This document shows, piece by piece, positions 11,967 through 22,711 of a DNA stretch of 64,000 nucleotides (the first letter of the stretch is position 1; each line of letters starts with the position of its first letter). Below the pieces are notes generated by a model. It did no database searches. It saw nothing but the letters and a program-made list of their open reading frames with translations, and was not told the DNA's origin. Both the position numbers and the translations under genes were made by a program. This stretch comes from Eustoma russellianum (Eukaryota > Streptophyta > Magnoliopsida > Gentianales > Gentianaceae), in assembly GCA_036186865.1 (NCBI GenBank), contig AP025066.1, positions 15,668,639 through 15,732,638 on the forward strand. Direction: 5' to 3'.

Positions 11967-12534
11967 TTAATCAACCTCCTCCATCTTGCTTCCCTCAGCA
12001 TCAGCATCGCCTTCTTCCAGTGGAGGCATTCCTTCTTCAGCATCAGCATCATTGTCAATGCTCAACCCCAATTTCAACATCCTATGGATCCTGTTTCCAA
12101 AAGTGTTGGGCTCATCTAGGCTGAAACCTGAGGTCAGAAGTGCAGTATGGAAGAGCAGGAGAACCAAATCTTTCACAGACTTGTCATTGTTATCCGCATC
12201 TGCCCTCTTTCTAAGCTCCTCCATGATGGGGTTCTCTGGGTTGATCTCCATCGTCTTCTTACTGGACATGTAACCAGCCATGCTTGAGTCCCTCAAAGCT
12301 TGGGCCTTCATAATCCTCTCCATGTTTGCGGTCCAGCCATACTCCCCATTGACTAACCAATAAGGAGAATCCACAACACGATCGGAGACTATAACTTTCT
12401 CAACCTTGTCACCAAGAACATCCTTGATAACCTTGCATAAGCCTTCAAACTTCTCTACTAGATTTTCTTTCTTCTTCTTTTCATCTTCAGTCTCGTCAAG
12501 TTTAAGGCCTTCCTTAGTAGCATAAACTAGCTTC
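11967..12534 (-). pseudogene. HSP90: HSP90 C-terminal fragment (3' part, to natural stop)
   Basis: The minus strand encodes, without a break, the end of the HSP90 middle domain and the whole C-terminal dimerisation region. Recognisable blocks are YATKEGLKL, VIVSDRVVDSPYWLV, WTANMERIMKAQALRD, KKTMEINPENPI and SGFSLDEPN. It ends in the cytosolic HSP90 tail MEEVD, followed by TAA at 11967-11969. MEEVD is the docking peptide for TPR co-chaperones. The N-terminal ATPase domain and most of the middle domain are absent, so this cannot be an HSP90 chaperone. It continues at 19767 across the copia insertion: removing that element and one GCTTC copy restores ...KKL-VYATK in frame. The reading frame is still open, which suggests fairly recent capture or selection. 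Confidence 0.93.
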
Positions 12535-13889
12535 TGTTAGAAATAATTAAGACAAATTGACTTCTGTACAGTAACGGCCGACTTGCCGAGGTCAGGGCCG
12601 ACCTGAACCGAGATCTGGGTAGATTGGATTGATCGGTTAAGATAGCACAATTGTATTTGTGTTCTGAGCTGATCACTGACCTGCCGATCTCGGCACCTCA
12701 GCACAACAATCGAGAGTTGTGCTTTCAGCCGCTTCAGCCGAGCAGAGCCTAGCACGGCCAAGCTTCAGAACAACAAATGTTCCCAGCCGAACAGGAGAGC
12801 TCGGCACAAAGCAGATCTCAACAAGACGATGCTCCAGAACAACGAATGTTCTCAGCCAAACAGCAAAGCTCAGTACAAAGCAGTGCTCAGCTCGGCAAGA
12901 CTATACCAGTGCTGCATTCTTCCCACAGATAGCTGAGCTCAGCACACAGCAGAGCTCGGCTTAGCAATTACCTTCCCAGCTCAGTAGAGTAGAGATCTGA
13001 GATGAGCCCAGGACTCTGTCCTTAAGACGTTATTGCTCCGGTACACTGTACCCAACCAGATGAGCAACCGTCTCTCAGGATACAACGGGGACCAGTTCAG
13101 ACGAGCGGCACTTCAACGCTGAACTCTATGAATCTTTAAGAGTGTCCTCACCTTCTTGGTATACTGAAAAGCAGAAGTGTTTTGTGAGTATGAAGATGCA
13201 GAGAGGAGAAGAACTCGTGACTTATGAGTGCGTTCAATGTGCCCAGCTTCTGCCACTATTTATAGAGAAACTCTGAGGTCATCTGTTATAGTCGCTCTAA
13301 TCTCGGCCATAGGATCAGATACCGGCTCGGCCTGAACTGTTAAATCAGACAACCGCACCAGGTCTGCCTCTTAGCCGTTAGATCAACTAACTGTTCAATC
13401 TGAGCCTTCAGATTATAAAAACTTCAGGTCAGCTCGGCCGACTGAATCTGAACAACTTTTTCAAAGTTAACCGTCATCCTATATCAACAACCTGGCGAGT
13501 TTGAAAACACCTCCACCCAGGCTGACGAGATCCGACATGGTGCTATAGGACTCGGCTTGCAGTCTGCAGCCCACCGTCTGGCCTGTAGCCCAATCCATAA
13601 CCAGAGCCTTTTAGGTTGGCAGCTCAGTCCGCTACCTAGGCCCACGCTCAGATCCGGGCCGAGCTGAGCCGACTTTCCCTTTTATTTTGAGCATTAATTT
13701 CTTATTCACCCGGTATCAGAATCGAGTGATTCAAAAGCCTATAATTATCTACTCATCGTGTAGATAATCAAGGACTCATTAGTTTCCACTTAGCACTAGT
13801 GGAACTAATCATAAAATTAGCTCAAAGTGCGTTGCTAACCAAAGTTTGCAACTTGGCCCAATTACACTATCTTCCCATTTTCTCCAACA
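12535..13889 (-). repeat. Copia 3' LTR
   Basis: A 1355-bp direct repeat of 18397-19766. It ends at the polypurine complement CCCCCATAT (13892-13900). It contains repeated blocks of about 63 bp with AACAACNAATGTTC and GAGCTCGGCAC. A minus-strand TATA-like element lies near 13258-13268 (CTCTATAAATAG). Confidence 0.92.
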
Positions 13890-14479
13890 ATCCCCCATAT
13901 GAATGGGAATTAATGTAGAGTGTTTATGCAGACTCTACCGAGAAGTTAGACAATAAAATGTTGCATCAGACAAGGTAACTTTTGGCTTTGAACCTTTCTT
14001 AAAGTGAAATACTATCAGATCCACTCGGCAAATTAGTGAACTTAATGTCTTGAACTAACCGACCTTTAGTGTGAATCTAGACAACAGTACTCACACAACA
14101 TTCCCTTTAACACCTTGTTGGTTCTCATGATTGCGTTCATTTTGGCCATGAACCGCCTGGTTTCAAAAAGTGTGCTAGAGAACTTTGGCCTTACAAAGTC
14201 CCCAGCGGCCTAACTTCACACTTACATAGGTGTTTCCTAACAAGAGTATTCTGTCATACCCCACTTGAACATGTCAAGATATAAAAACCATTAAAAGCCT
14301 TAGCTTACCCTCATTCATCTGCGGACAGCACTTTTATTTGACAGAATAGGTAAGTGCTTACTAATCTTCATAACTTAGTTGTTCTATTGAACCAAGATTC
14401 TGGGATCTCCAGCCAACAAGGTTGGGTTACCGTTACAAAGAATCATGCATTATAGGTTTTAGTCTCATTCCGTTTGTCA

Positions 14480-17400
14480 AAATTGACATCCGATCTCTAG
14501 GAAAGCCTTTTGTTAGCGGATACGCATGATTCTCCTTTGATTTTACATAATCAATGAAAATCACGCTATTAGAGATCAACTGCTTAATGGTATTGTGTCT
14601 CCAACGCATGTGTCGAGACTTACCATTATAGATGCTGCTTTGCGCTCGTCCTATAGCCGACTAGCTATCACAGTGTATGCTAATAGGATCGATTGGCTTA
14701 GGCCAGCAGGGCACATCTTCCAAGAAATTCCGAAGCCATTCAGCTTCTTCCCCAGTTTTATCAAGTGCTATAAACTCTGCTTCCATCGTGGAACGAGCTA
14801 TGCATGTTTGCTTTGTGGATTTCCATGACACAGCACCACCACCAATAGTGAATAAATATCCACTCGTGGATTTAGAATCCTTACTGTCAGATATCAAATT
14901 GGCATCACAATAGCCTTCCAATACTGCAGGATATCTCGAGTAATGTAATCCAAGATTCATTGTACACTTTAAGTATCTCATTACTCTATTCAGAGTATTC
15001 CAATGTTCCTCACTTAGATTACTGTTAAACATACTCAATTTTTTTACCGAGCACGCTAAGTCTGGTCTAGTACAATTCATTATGTGCATCAGACTTCCAA
15101 TCACTTGTGAATACTCCAGTTGAGCCACTGTCTTGCCTCGCTTCTTCTTTAAGTGAGTACTTTAGTCGAATGGAGTTTTCACTGGTTTTACATCAAGCAT
15201 ATTGAAACGTTTTAGAACAGATTCAATATAGTGAGTTTGTGACGACACAAGCCCTTCGGTTATCCTAGAAATTTTAATTCCTAGAATAACATTAGCAACT
15301 CCGATATCCTTGATGTCAAAGTTTCTCGTCAACATCTTCTTTGTATTTAAGATGATGCCTCGAGTACTTCTCATGATTAGCATGTCATCCACATAGAGAC
15401 ATACTATTACATATGCATTTTGTGTGTTCTTAATGTAGACACACTTGTCACACTCATTGATCTTGAAGCCACTAGCTATCATACCTTGGTCAAATTTCAA
15501 GTGTCACTGTTTGGGCGCTTGCTTAAGTCCATACAGAGACTTAACGAGTCTACAAATTTTAGACTCTTGTCCTGGAACCACAAAACCTTCCGGTTGTTCC
15601 ATATAAATTTCTTCATCTAACTCACCATTCAGAAAGGCAGTTTTCACATCCATCTGGTGGATTTCTAGATTATAGACTGCAGCAATAGCAACTAGAATCT
15701 TTATAGACGTGATTCTAGTTATTGGTGAGTAGGTGTCAAAAAAGTCAAAGCCTTCCTTTTGTCGATAGCCTTTTGCTACCAACCTAGCTTTATACTTTTC
15801 GATAGACCCATCCTCTTTCAATTTCTTCTTAAATATCCACTTGCACCCGAATGGTTTTCTACCTGGTGGAAGATCAACCAACTTTTAAGTGTGATTCTGA
15901 AGAATCGAGTATATCTCACTGTTTATTGCCTCTTTCCAGAATGGAGCTTCTAGAGTTGACATTGCCTTAGGACCAAACGAAGTTGGTATTTTGGCATGCT
16001 TGCTTTGACGAATTTCCTCAACACCTTGAGGAGTCGCCTCACGCACTCGCTTACCTGCTCTCGTTTCTTCTTCTTGTTTATTGTCTTTCCTTTTAAAGAT
16101 ATCCTTGAAGAATACTGCGTTCCTTGACTCCATGACAACGTTTTCATGTATGTCAGGAACCTCTGATTTGTGCACCAACAAACGATATGCATTACTGTTC
16201 GTTGCATATCTGATGAATATGCAATTAATCGTTTTAGGCCAATTTTAACTTGTCTTGGTTTAGGTACAGCAACCTTCGCCAGACACTCCCACATGGGTTA
16301 TGGCCTTTACAAAGCTCGTATGGGGTTTCATCCATCTTCTTAGATGGAATTCTATTTAAAATGACGTTGGCTGAGAGAATTGCTTCCCCCCACAAGTTCT
16401 GAGGTAAACACGAACATATCAACATATCATTTATCATCTCTTTTAGAGTACGGTTTTTGTGTTTAGAAATATCATTCGATTCAGGTGAGTATGGTGCAGT
16501 TATTTGATGAATAATGACATGTTCTGAACAAAATTCATTAAACGGTGCATTATATTCACCACATCTATCACTACTAATCGTCTTAATTCGTTTGCTAAGT
16601 TGATTCTCAACTTCATTTTTATAGTCCTTGAAAGCATCAACGGCCACGTCTTTGCTACTTAGCAAATAAACATAACAGTATCGTGTGCAATCATCGATAA
16701 AAGTTACGAAATATTTTTTATCACCTCTTGTTTGCACAAATTTTAAATCACACACATCGGTATGAATTAAATCCAAAGGTTTAGTGTTCCTTCTAGTGAA
16801 GGAAATGGCGTCTTTGTCATTTTTGCTTCAACGCTACTTGGCATTATTTTTTATTAATGTTCAGTTTGGGTAATAAGCAAGATTAATCATCTTTTGTATT
16901 AACTTATAATTAACATGTCCGAGTCATAAACAAGAAGATTCAAGTATGTAAACAGAAGAGGAAGCATTCTCATTAGACTCTGCGGGCAAATCTTTTCCTG
17001 GTACAATAGTGCTGACATTTAATTTGAACATCCTATTTGTCAAGTACCCCTTTCCCAAATACATGTCGTTTTTTGAAAGAATAACTTTATTGGACTCTAA
17101 CACTAGTCTAAAGCCATAAATGACTAGAAGAGACCCAGATACTAAATTCTTCCGAATGTTGGGGATGTGCGGCACATTCTACAGAGTCAGATGCTTCCCC
17201 GAGGTCAGATTCAGAACAACTTTGCCCTCGCCTTCAATATTCGAAGAAGCCGAGTTCCCCACGTAAATCTGTTCATTGTTCCCAGACTAGTACTCTGTGA
17301 ACATCTCTCTGCTGGAGCAAACATGTCTGGTGGCGCCAGTATCCAGCCACCATTCACGTATGTTCCCCACAGCAATGCACTCTGAGACCACTGCACGGAG

Positions 17401-18329
17401 GTTCAGATCATCTATAGCATCGACGATGTTGGCCTTTGCGTTAGTTTGCTTCTTCTTGGGATTTCTGCACTCATTGCTGACATGCCCCTGTATGCCACAG
17501 TTGTAGCATTTCCCTGTGAACTTCTTGTCTATCTGCTTGCCTTTCTTGTTCACCCCGAGCTGGCCCTTCTTTTTCTTGGCCTCTGCAACATGGGCCTTGG
17601 CCTGGCCAGGATTTGTCTGTGGCTTTCGTTCAGATTTGTGATGGTCTTCCTCTATACGAAGTCGGACAATCAGATCTTCTAACGACATCTCTTTTTGCTT
17701 GTGTTTGAGATAGCATTTGAATTCCCTCCATGAAGGAGGTAGCTTCTCAATCACCGCAGCCACGACGAAAGATTCACTGAGCAGCATGCCCTCCTCTTCC
17801 ATCTCGGCTACCAACGTCTGAAGTTCCTCAACTTGAGAAACAACAGTACGAGAGTCAGACATTTTGAAATCCAGGAATTCGCTGACAATAAATTTTTTAA
17901 TGCCAGCATCTTCGGTGCGGTATTTCTTTTCCAATGCCTGCCACAGACCCTTTGCAGTTTTGTACGTACAGTACAAAACGTATAAGGAGTTGGCCAAGCA
18001 CCCCAAAATATGGCTCAAACAAACATAATTGTTGAAGTTCCGAGCCTCAACAGAGTGTTTGTAGTCCATGGATTGGGTCTGGTCCTCCTCAGAACCGCCC
18101 ACAGGCGGGTTTTTTGTCAGGAACAAAGCCAATCCCAGGCAGTCAAGAAGAACAACATCTTCTGCTGCCAACGTTTGAAGAAGCTCCCACTGAACTTCTC
18201 CGGCTTCTCCACTTGGGCCACAGCAGGACCCTGTGCAGGAATGTTCTTTGGCACCCCAGCATTTGGTGCCATAGGAGCAAAGCTGTGTAAGTCTGCACCT
18301 TGAACAAAGCTTGAACTCGCGTTCTCCAT
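14480..18329 (-). pseudogene. Copia Gag-Pol polyprotein remnant
   Basis: In minus-strand order: Gag from an ATG at 18329, with a frame change near 18120, through the zinc knuckle CYNCGIQGHVSNEC (about 17505); protease start LDTGATRHVC (about 17320); pre-integrase region 17175-16924; integrase core with HTDVCD, FVTFIDDCTRY and YSPESN (16776-16234); reverse transcriptase from GCKWIFKKKLKEDGS (15840) with ITRITSIKILVAIA, then LYVDDMLIM (15500-15162); RNase H with SLMHIMNCTRPDLA, STSGYLFTIGG and ARSTMEAEFIAL (15128-14661), continuing past a stop to a PLTKG motif near 14500. At least five stops or frameshifts interrupt it, so it cannot encode a functional polyprotein. The protein order and motifs identify Ty1/copia with certainty; the lineage was not assigned. 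Confidence 0.93.
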
Positions 18330-18378
18330 TTAGTCTCAAACAATCAAAAATAATCAAAAATCAGTACAGAATCAAACC

Positions 18379-18393
18379 AAATAACGTCTTAAG
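18379..18393 (-). promoter_or_regulatory. Putative non-tRNA primer-binding site of the copia element
   Basis: Three bases inside the 5' LTR the minus strand reads CTTAAGACGTTATTT, not TGGTATCAGAGC. The same 15 bases occur on the opposite strand inside the 5' LTR (18893-18907) and 14 of them in the 3' LTR (13021-13034). The RNA of the element could therefore pair with its own LTR sequence at the primer position. Confidence 0.45.
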
Positions 18394-18396
18394 AAT

Positions 18397-19766
18397 TGTT
18401 AGAAATAATTCAGACAAATTGACTTCTGTATAGTAACGGCCGGCCTGCCGAGGTCAGGGCCGACCTAAACTGAGATCTGGGTAGACTGGATGGATCAGTT
18501 CAGATAGCGCAATTGTATTTGCGTTCTTGGCTGATCACTGACCTGCAGATCTATGCACCTCAGCACAACAATCTAGAGTTTTGCTTTCAGCCGCTTTAGC
18601 CGAGTAGAGCCCAGCACGACCGAGCTTCAGAATAACAAATGTTCCCTAGCCGAACAGGAGAGCTCGGCACAAGCAGAGCTCAACAAGACGATGCTCCAGA
18701 ACAACGAATGTTCTCAGCCGAACAGCAGAGCTCAGTACAAATCAGTGCTCAGCTCGGCAACACTATATTAGTGCTGCATTCTTCCCACATATAGCTGAGC
18801 TCGACACACAGCAGAGCTCGGCTTAGCAATTACCTTCTCAGCTTAGCATAGCAGAGATCCAAGGTGAGTCCAGGACTCTGTCCTTAAGACGTTATTTCTC
18901 CGATACGGTGTGCCCAACCAGAGGAGCAACCGTCTCTCAGAATACAACGGAGACCAGTTCTGACGAGCGGTACTTCAATGCTGAACTCTACAAACCTTTA
19001 AGAGAGTCCTCACCTTCTCAGTATACTAAAAAGCAGAAGTGTTTCGTGAGTATGAAGATGCACATAGGGAGATTGCAGAGAGGAGAAGAACTCGTGACTT
19101 CTGAGTGCGTTCAATATGACCAGCTTCCGCCACTACTTATAGAGAAACTCTGAGGTCAGCTGTTATAGTCGCTCTAATCTCGATCGTAGGATCAGATACC
19201 TGCTCGGCCTGAATTGTTGAATCAGATAACCGCACCAGGTCTGCCTCTCAGCTGTCAGATCAACTAACTGTTCAATCTGAGCCGTCTAATTATAACAACT
19301 TCAGGTCAGCTCAGCCGACTAAATCTGAACAGCTTTTTCAAATTTAACAGCCATCCTATCTCAATAATCTGGCGAGTTTGAAAACACCTCCACACAGGCT
19401 GACGAGATCCGACGTGGTGCTACAGGACTCGGCCTATAGTTTGCAGCCCGCAATCCAACGTGTAGCCCAATCCATAACCTGAGCTTTTCAGGTCAGCAGC
19501 TCAGTCTGCTACCTAGGCCCACGCCCAGATCCGGGCCGAGCTAAGCCGACTTTTCCTTTTACTTTGAGCATTAATTTTTCATTCACCCGGTATCAGAATC
19601 GAGTGATTCAAAAGCCTACAATTATCTACTCATTGTTTAGATAACCAAGGACTCATTATTTTTCACTTAGCACTAGTGGAACTAATCGTAAAATTAGCTT
19701 AAAGTGCGTTGTTAACCAAAGTTTGTAACTTGGCCTAATTACACTATCTTCCCATTTTCTCCAACA
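18397..19766 (-). repeat. Copia 5' LTR
   Basis: A 1370-bp copy of 12535-13889. The minus-strand TATA-like sequence CTCTATAAGTAG lies near 19134-19145. The LTR ends at the HSP90 target duplication GCTTC (19767-19771). Confidence 0.92.
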
Positions 19767-20094
19767 GCTTCTTTCTCTCAAAGTCCTTCAACTGACCTAC
19801 AGCATACTCATCAATGGCATCAACCATATAAAGAACCTCATAGCCCTTCTTCTTCAAATTTTCCAATAAAAGAGAATTCTCAACAGCATAAGCTGACCCG
19901 TTCCCAAAAGCTGAACTGGCGTTCGCAAAAATGGAAACCAACACATGCTCTTTCATATTAAATGGAACCGGGTTAAGCAAAAACCTTTTTGAGCCGAATC
20001 CAGAAACCTTAAACTGGATAGTCGGTAAAACAGTAGCCATGAACCGCTCTATTTCTACAATTCCCATCGGAAGAATCCTGAAGCTAGTATTCAA
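19767..20094 (-). pseudogene. Chimeric OPT transporter-HSP90 reading frame, 5' part
   Basis: The minus-strand frame opens with ATG at 20094-20092. Its first 70 or so residues match the N-terminal membrane region of plant oligopeptide transporters (OPT family): ILPMGIVEIERFMATVLP, then NPVPFNMKEHVLVSIFANA and GSAYAV. The OPT hallmark is NPGPFNxKEHVLI. At about position 19890 the frame passes without a break into HSP90 (AVENSLLLENLKKKGYEVL, YMVDAIDEYAVGQLK). The copia insertion follows at 19767. Before that insertion the frame continued into 12529-11967, giving 891 nt, that is 297 codons including the stop. Neither parent function is likely to survive: the transporter part has only one or two membrane segments and the chaperone part lacks its ATPase. 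It is classed as a pseudogene because it is now interrupted. Confidence 0.88.
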
Positions 20095-20183
20095 GAAATG
20101 AGTTTCCTTCTTTAATTGAATGTGTAGATGCCACTATTATATAGAGTTTGTCGGAGAGTAGTCTTCCCCCTCTAATTACACAA

Positions 20184-20325
20184 GAGCTCATGGACTCATG
20201 TCCTTGCTACAAAGCTTGGTGCCAAGCCAACTGAAGTCAGGAAGAACAAGACATGCCCATGGTTGAGACCCGATGGCAAGACCCAGGTCACTGTTGAGTA
20301 CAAAAATGAAGACGGTTGCATTTAA
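20184..20325 (+). pseudogene. SAMS: S-adenosylmethionine synthetase fragment
   Basis: The plus strand encodes LATKLGAKPTEVRKNKTCPW followed by LRPDGKTQVTVEY, a highly conserved internal block of plant methionine adenosyltransferase, which makes S-adenosylmethionine from ATP and methionine. Just upstream, Glu-Leu-Met and Thr-His-Val residues of the same block are present but separated by a small deletion that shifts frame. TAA follows shortly after at 20323-20325. Only about 45 of roughly 390 residues are present and it lies on the strand opposite to the OPT-HSP90 frame. It is a third captured host segment, with no coding capacity of its own. Confidence 0.88.
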
Positions 20326-20414
20326 AAAGCAATCAAGGGTAAAATAGGTAAACCATATAGGTTAGAATCAATTTTGGGTCAATCAACAGTTGCATTTACA
20401 AAGTCAAAGATTAC

Positions 20415-20514
20415 CAGCCGGTATTTTGGTGTTAATTGAGCCAAGTTTGGCCATGTTTAGCTGCCAAATGAGGTTTCAGAACGTTTAAATGTTAACTGAA
20501 AAATTTGACCAACG
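20415..20514 (-). repeat. Pack-MULE terminal inverted repeat, right (inner part)
   Basis: Reverse complement of 11548-11648. The outermost 25 bp of this repeat lie at 29387-29411 because the gypsy element inserted within it (duplication CAACG at 20510-20514 and 29382-29386). Confidence 0.88.
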
Positions 20515-22445
20515 TGTTATATCCGTGTTAGAAAAAAAAGAAAGAAAAAGATAAATAGTAAATAAATAAAACATTTAAATTAACTAAATCATATCCTAAC
20601 CCATTTAATTTACCCTATCTTCTCCCCACAATTTTTTCTTTTAAGTTTGACTAACCCTAATTCCCCTCCCCCTCTCTATCAAAAACGGCGGTTTTCCCTT
20701 CTCCCCTCCCCCATCAAATTTTTGGGCCATAGGAAGAAGAGAAAAGAGAGATCTTTGATCCAAGGTTCAAGAGGAGGAAATCACAACGCTAACATGATCA
20801 CCACACTCTCGTATATCTATCAATTCTCGTTAGGATCGAGGTAGGTGCATACTATTCATTCCCTCAAAATGGTATGAAGATTGCATAGGCAAAATGGTAT
20901 TTTTATGTGTTGTTGCTCTTAATTCTTGATTCAATTATAATCTTATTCATGTGTTCCGACGTGTTTATTCTCTATTCTTTGATTCTTGACTCTATAGTGA
21001 TCTTGTTGTTGCCTAAGTGTGTATGGAAATATGGGTGAGTGAGAATTGTGGGATGGTGTGGCTGAATGGATTTCAGAAATTGCAGAAAGGGAATTCTGAA
21101 ATACGGTGACATCGATCGATCGATGTCCAGCAGGTGAGGGATCGATGTGCCTTAGATGGACGTCGATCGATCGACGTCAGTAGAGTGAGGGTTTGATGTG
21201 CCTCAGAAGGACATCGATCGATCGACTTCAGCTGGGTGAGGGTTCGATGTATCTTAGTTGGACGTCGATCGATCGTCAGGGGATGACATTCAACTGTTTT
21301 TTTCCTTTCTCTTGCATTCATGGCACGTGCATTTGCATGAGGTATACTGCGTCTATAGGGCGTGGGTACCGGGATGACATACTGTGTCTATAGGGCATGG
21401 GTGTCATGCGACATACTGCGTCTATAGGGCGTGGGTGTCCAAACAGTAAGTGGTGGTTAGCGACCATGATGCCAGGGTTCTCTTGAGGTATACTGCGTCT
21501 ATAGGGCGTGGGTACCGGGATGACATACTGTGTCTATAGGGCATGGGTGTCATGCAACATACTGCGTCTATAGGGCATGGGTGTCCAAACGGTAAGTGGT
21601 GGCTAGTGACCACGACGCCGGGGTTCTCTTGCATGAGGTATACTGCGTCTATAGGGCGTGGGTGCCGGGATGATATACTGTGTCTATAGGGCATGGGTGT
21701 CATGAGACATACTGTGTCTATTGGGCGTGGGTGTCCAAACAGCAAGTGGTGGCTAGAGAGCATGACGCTGGATTTAGGACCCGGGAGCATTCATTGCATA
21801 TAGGTCTAGGAGCATATTGCCTGACATATTTCGGGTTTCTTGTGACACGTTATTGAGCATGCATCACGTACTTGTGCATTTTATGTGGAGTGTTTTACTT
21901 TTCCGTATAAGCCTTGCTGTCTTGTCTTATGTGGTTATGTGTCAATATATTTTTGGGTATGTAAGCTTTGTATTGTTTTGAGAGGCACCTACTGGGTGAT
22001 TACCCCCTACTATTCCAGGTGAAGCCGAGACAGAGTATGACTATATCCTCGTTGAGGATGGGTCCGATACCGTAGAATGGGCTGAGTGACTCGTAGCTAC
22101 GATTGCAGCGAGTGTGGAGATGGACTGGTTATGATATTCTGAGGGTTGACATAGACATTTTATTTTCAGCATTACTTCGAAAACAATTTTAGATTTTTTT
22201 TAAAAAACTTAGACATTTGACTTTGACTTTTAAGGCCTGGTCAGCCTAGTAATAATGTCGTTATTTTCTTGAAGTTTGTTGAATTCAAATTAGTGTCGTG
22301 ATTTATCGTTTCCGCAGAAATAAAAGAAAAACTTTCTATGTCAGCACTGACATGTAACAGGTTGATGTGACGCTTTGTATTCTCCTTAGTAAGATACGGC
22401 GGGTGCACCGTTATCGAGGATGGAGCTCGGGAGCGGGGCGCTACA
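20515..22445 (+). repeat. Gypsy copy 1, 5' LTR
   Basis: A 1931-bp LTR. It contains four ATCGATCGATCGA palindrome modules (21110-21280, about 50-bp spacing), then three units of a roughly 150-bp tandem repeat (21338-21760) built from ATACTGYGTCTATAGGGC sub-repeats. The minus-strand ORFs over these units (for example 21790-21422) are repeat translations, not genes. Confidence 0.95.
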
Positions 22446-22447
22446 AG

Positions 22448-22459
22448 TGGTATCAGAGC
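22448..22459 (+). promoter_or_regulatory. Gypsy copy 1 primer-binding site
   Basis: TGGTATCAGAGC, complementary to the 3' end of initiator Met-tRNA, two bases after the LTR. Confidence 0.93.
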
Positions 22460-22711
22460 CCAGGCTTCAGATACGCCTCGGGAACGTGAAGATTAGTTAA
22501 TCACCCCTAGCATAAGTGATGATCTATTTTCAAATGATTTTTAACTTAAATAAAACGAAGTAGACATAAGCTATGACTGGGGTTTCGGGTGGCAAGTGCC
22601 GTTAGTAAAGTATACGTGATCGGTTACCTCTTCTTTCCCTCCACTCTTGTACCTCTTTACGAGACTCTTAAGCCAAATTTTGTCTAACATGTTTTAAATC
22701 GTTTACAGACA

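Larger units (their letters stand above)
12535..19766 (-). mobile_element. Ty1/copia LTR retrotransposon, degenerate coding region
   Basis: A 7232-bp element flanked by the 5-bp duplication GCTTC (12530-12534 and 19767-19771). The LTRs are 12535-13889 (3' LTR) and 18397-19766 (5' LTR). On the minus strand the LTR reads TGTTGGAGAA...TTTCTAACA. A polypurine tract (ATATGGGGGAT) lies directly before the 3' LTR. Domain order on the minus strand is Gag, protease, integrase, reverse transcriptase, RNase H, the copia order. It lies inside the HSP90 part of the Pack-MULE and is therefore younger than the capture. The LTRs contain internal repeats rich in GAGCTCGGC. The base of priming is unusual (see 18379-18393). 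Confidence 0.93.

Noticed and set aside
11967..12534. Functional HSP90 gene
   Set aside because: The ATPase domain and most of the middle domain are missing, and the fragment lies between MULE ends joined to a transporter piece.
12719..12964. Plus-strand ORF rich in Ser, Thr and Gln
   Set aside because: It lies in the copia 3' LTR over internal repeats; the matching 5' LTR does not keep the frame open.
21110..21280. Regularly spaced palindromic repeats that look like a CRISPR array
   Set aside because: They lie inside LTRs of plant retrotransposons, the spacers are themselves repeated, and the host is a eukaryote.
21422..21790. Long minus-strand ORFs over the gypsy LTR arrays (also 28351-28632, 31582-32109, 38728-39273) with repeated HPRPIDAVYLM-like segments
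   Set aside because: They are translations of the 150-bp tandem repeat in the LTRs; the open frame follows from the repeat period, and no family resembles them.
22448..22459. Possible tRNA gene remnant at TGGTATCAGAGC (also 32769-32780)
   Set aside because: Only the 12-base primer-binding site is present, exactly two bases inside an LTR; there is no cloverleaf.
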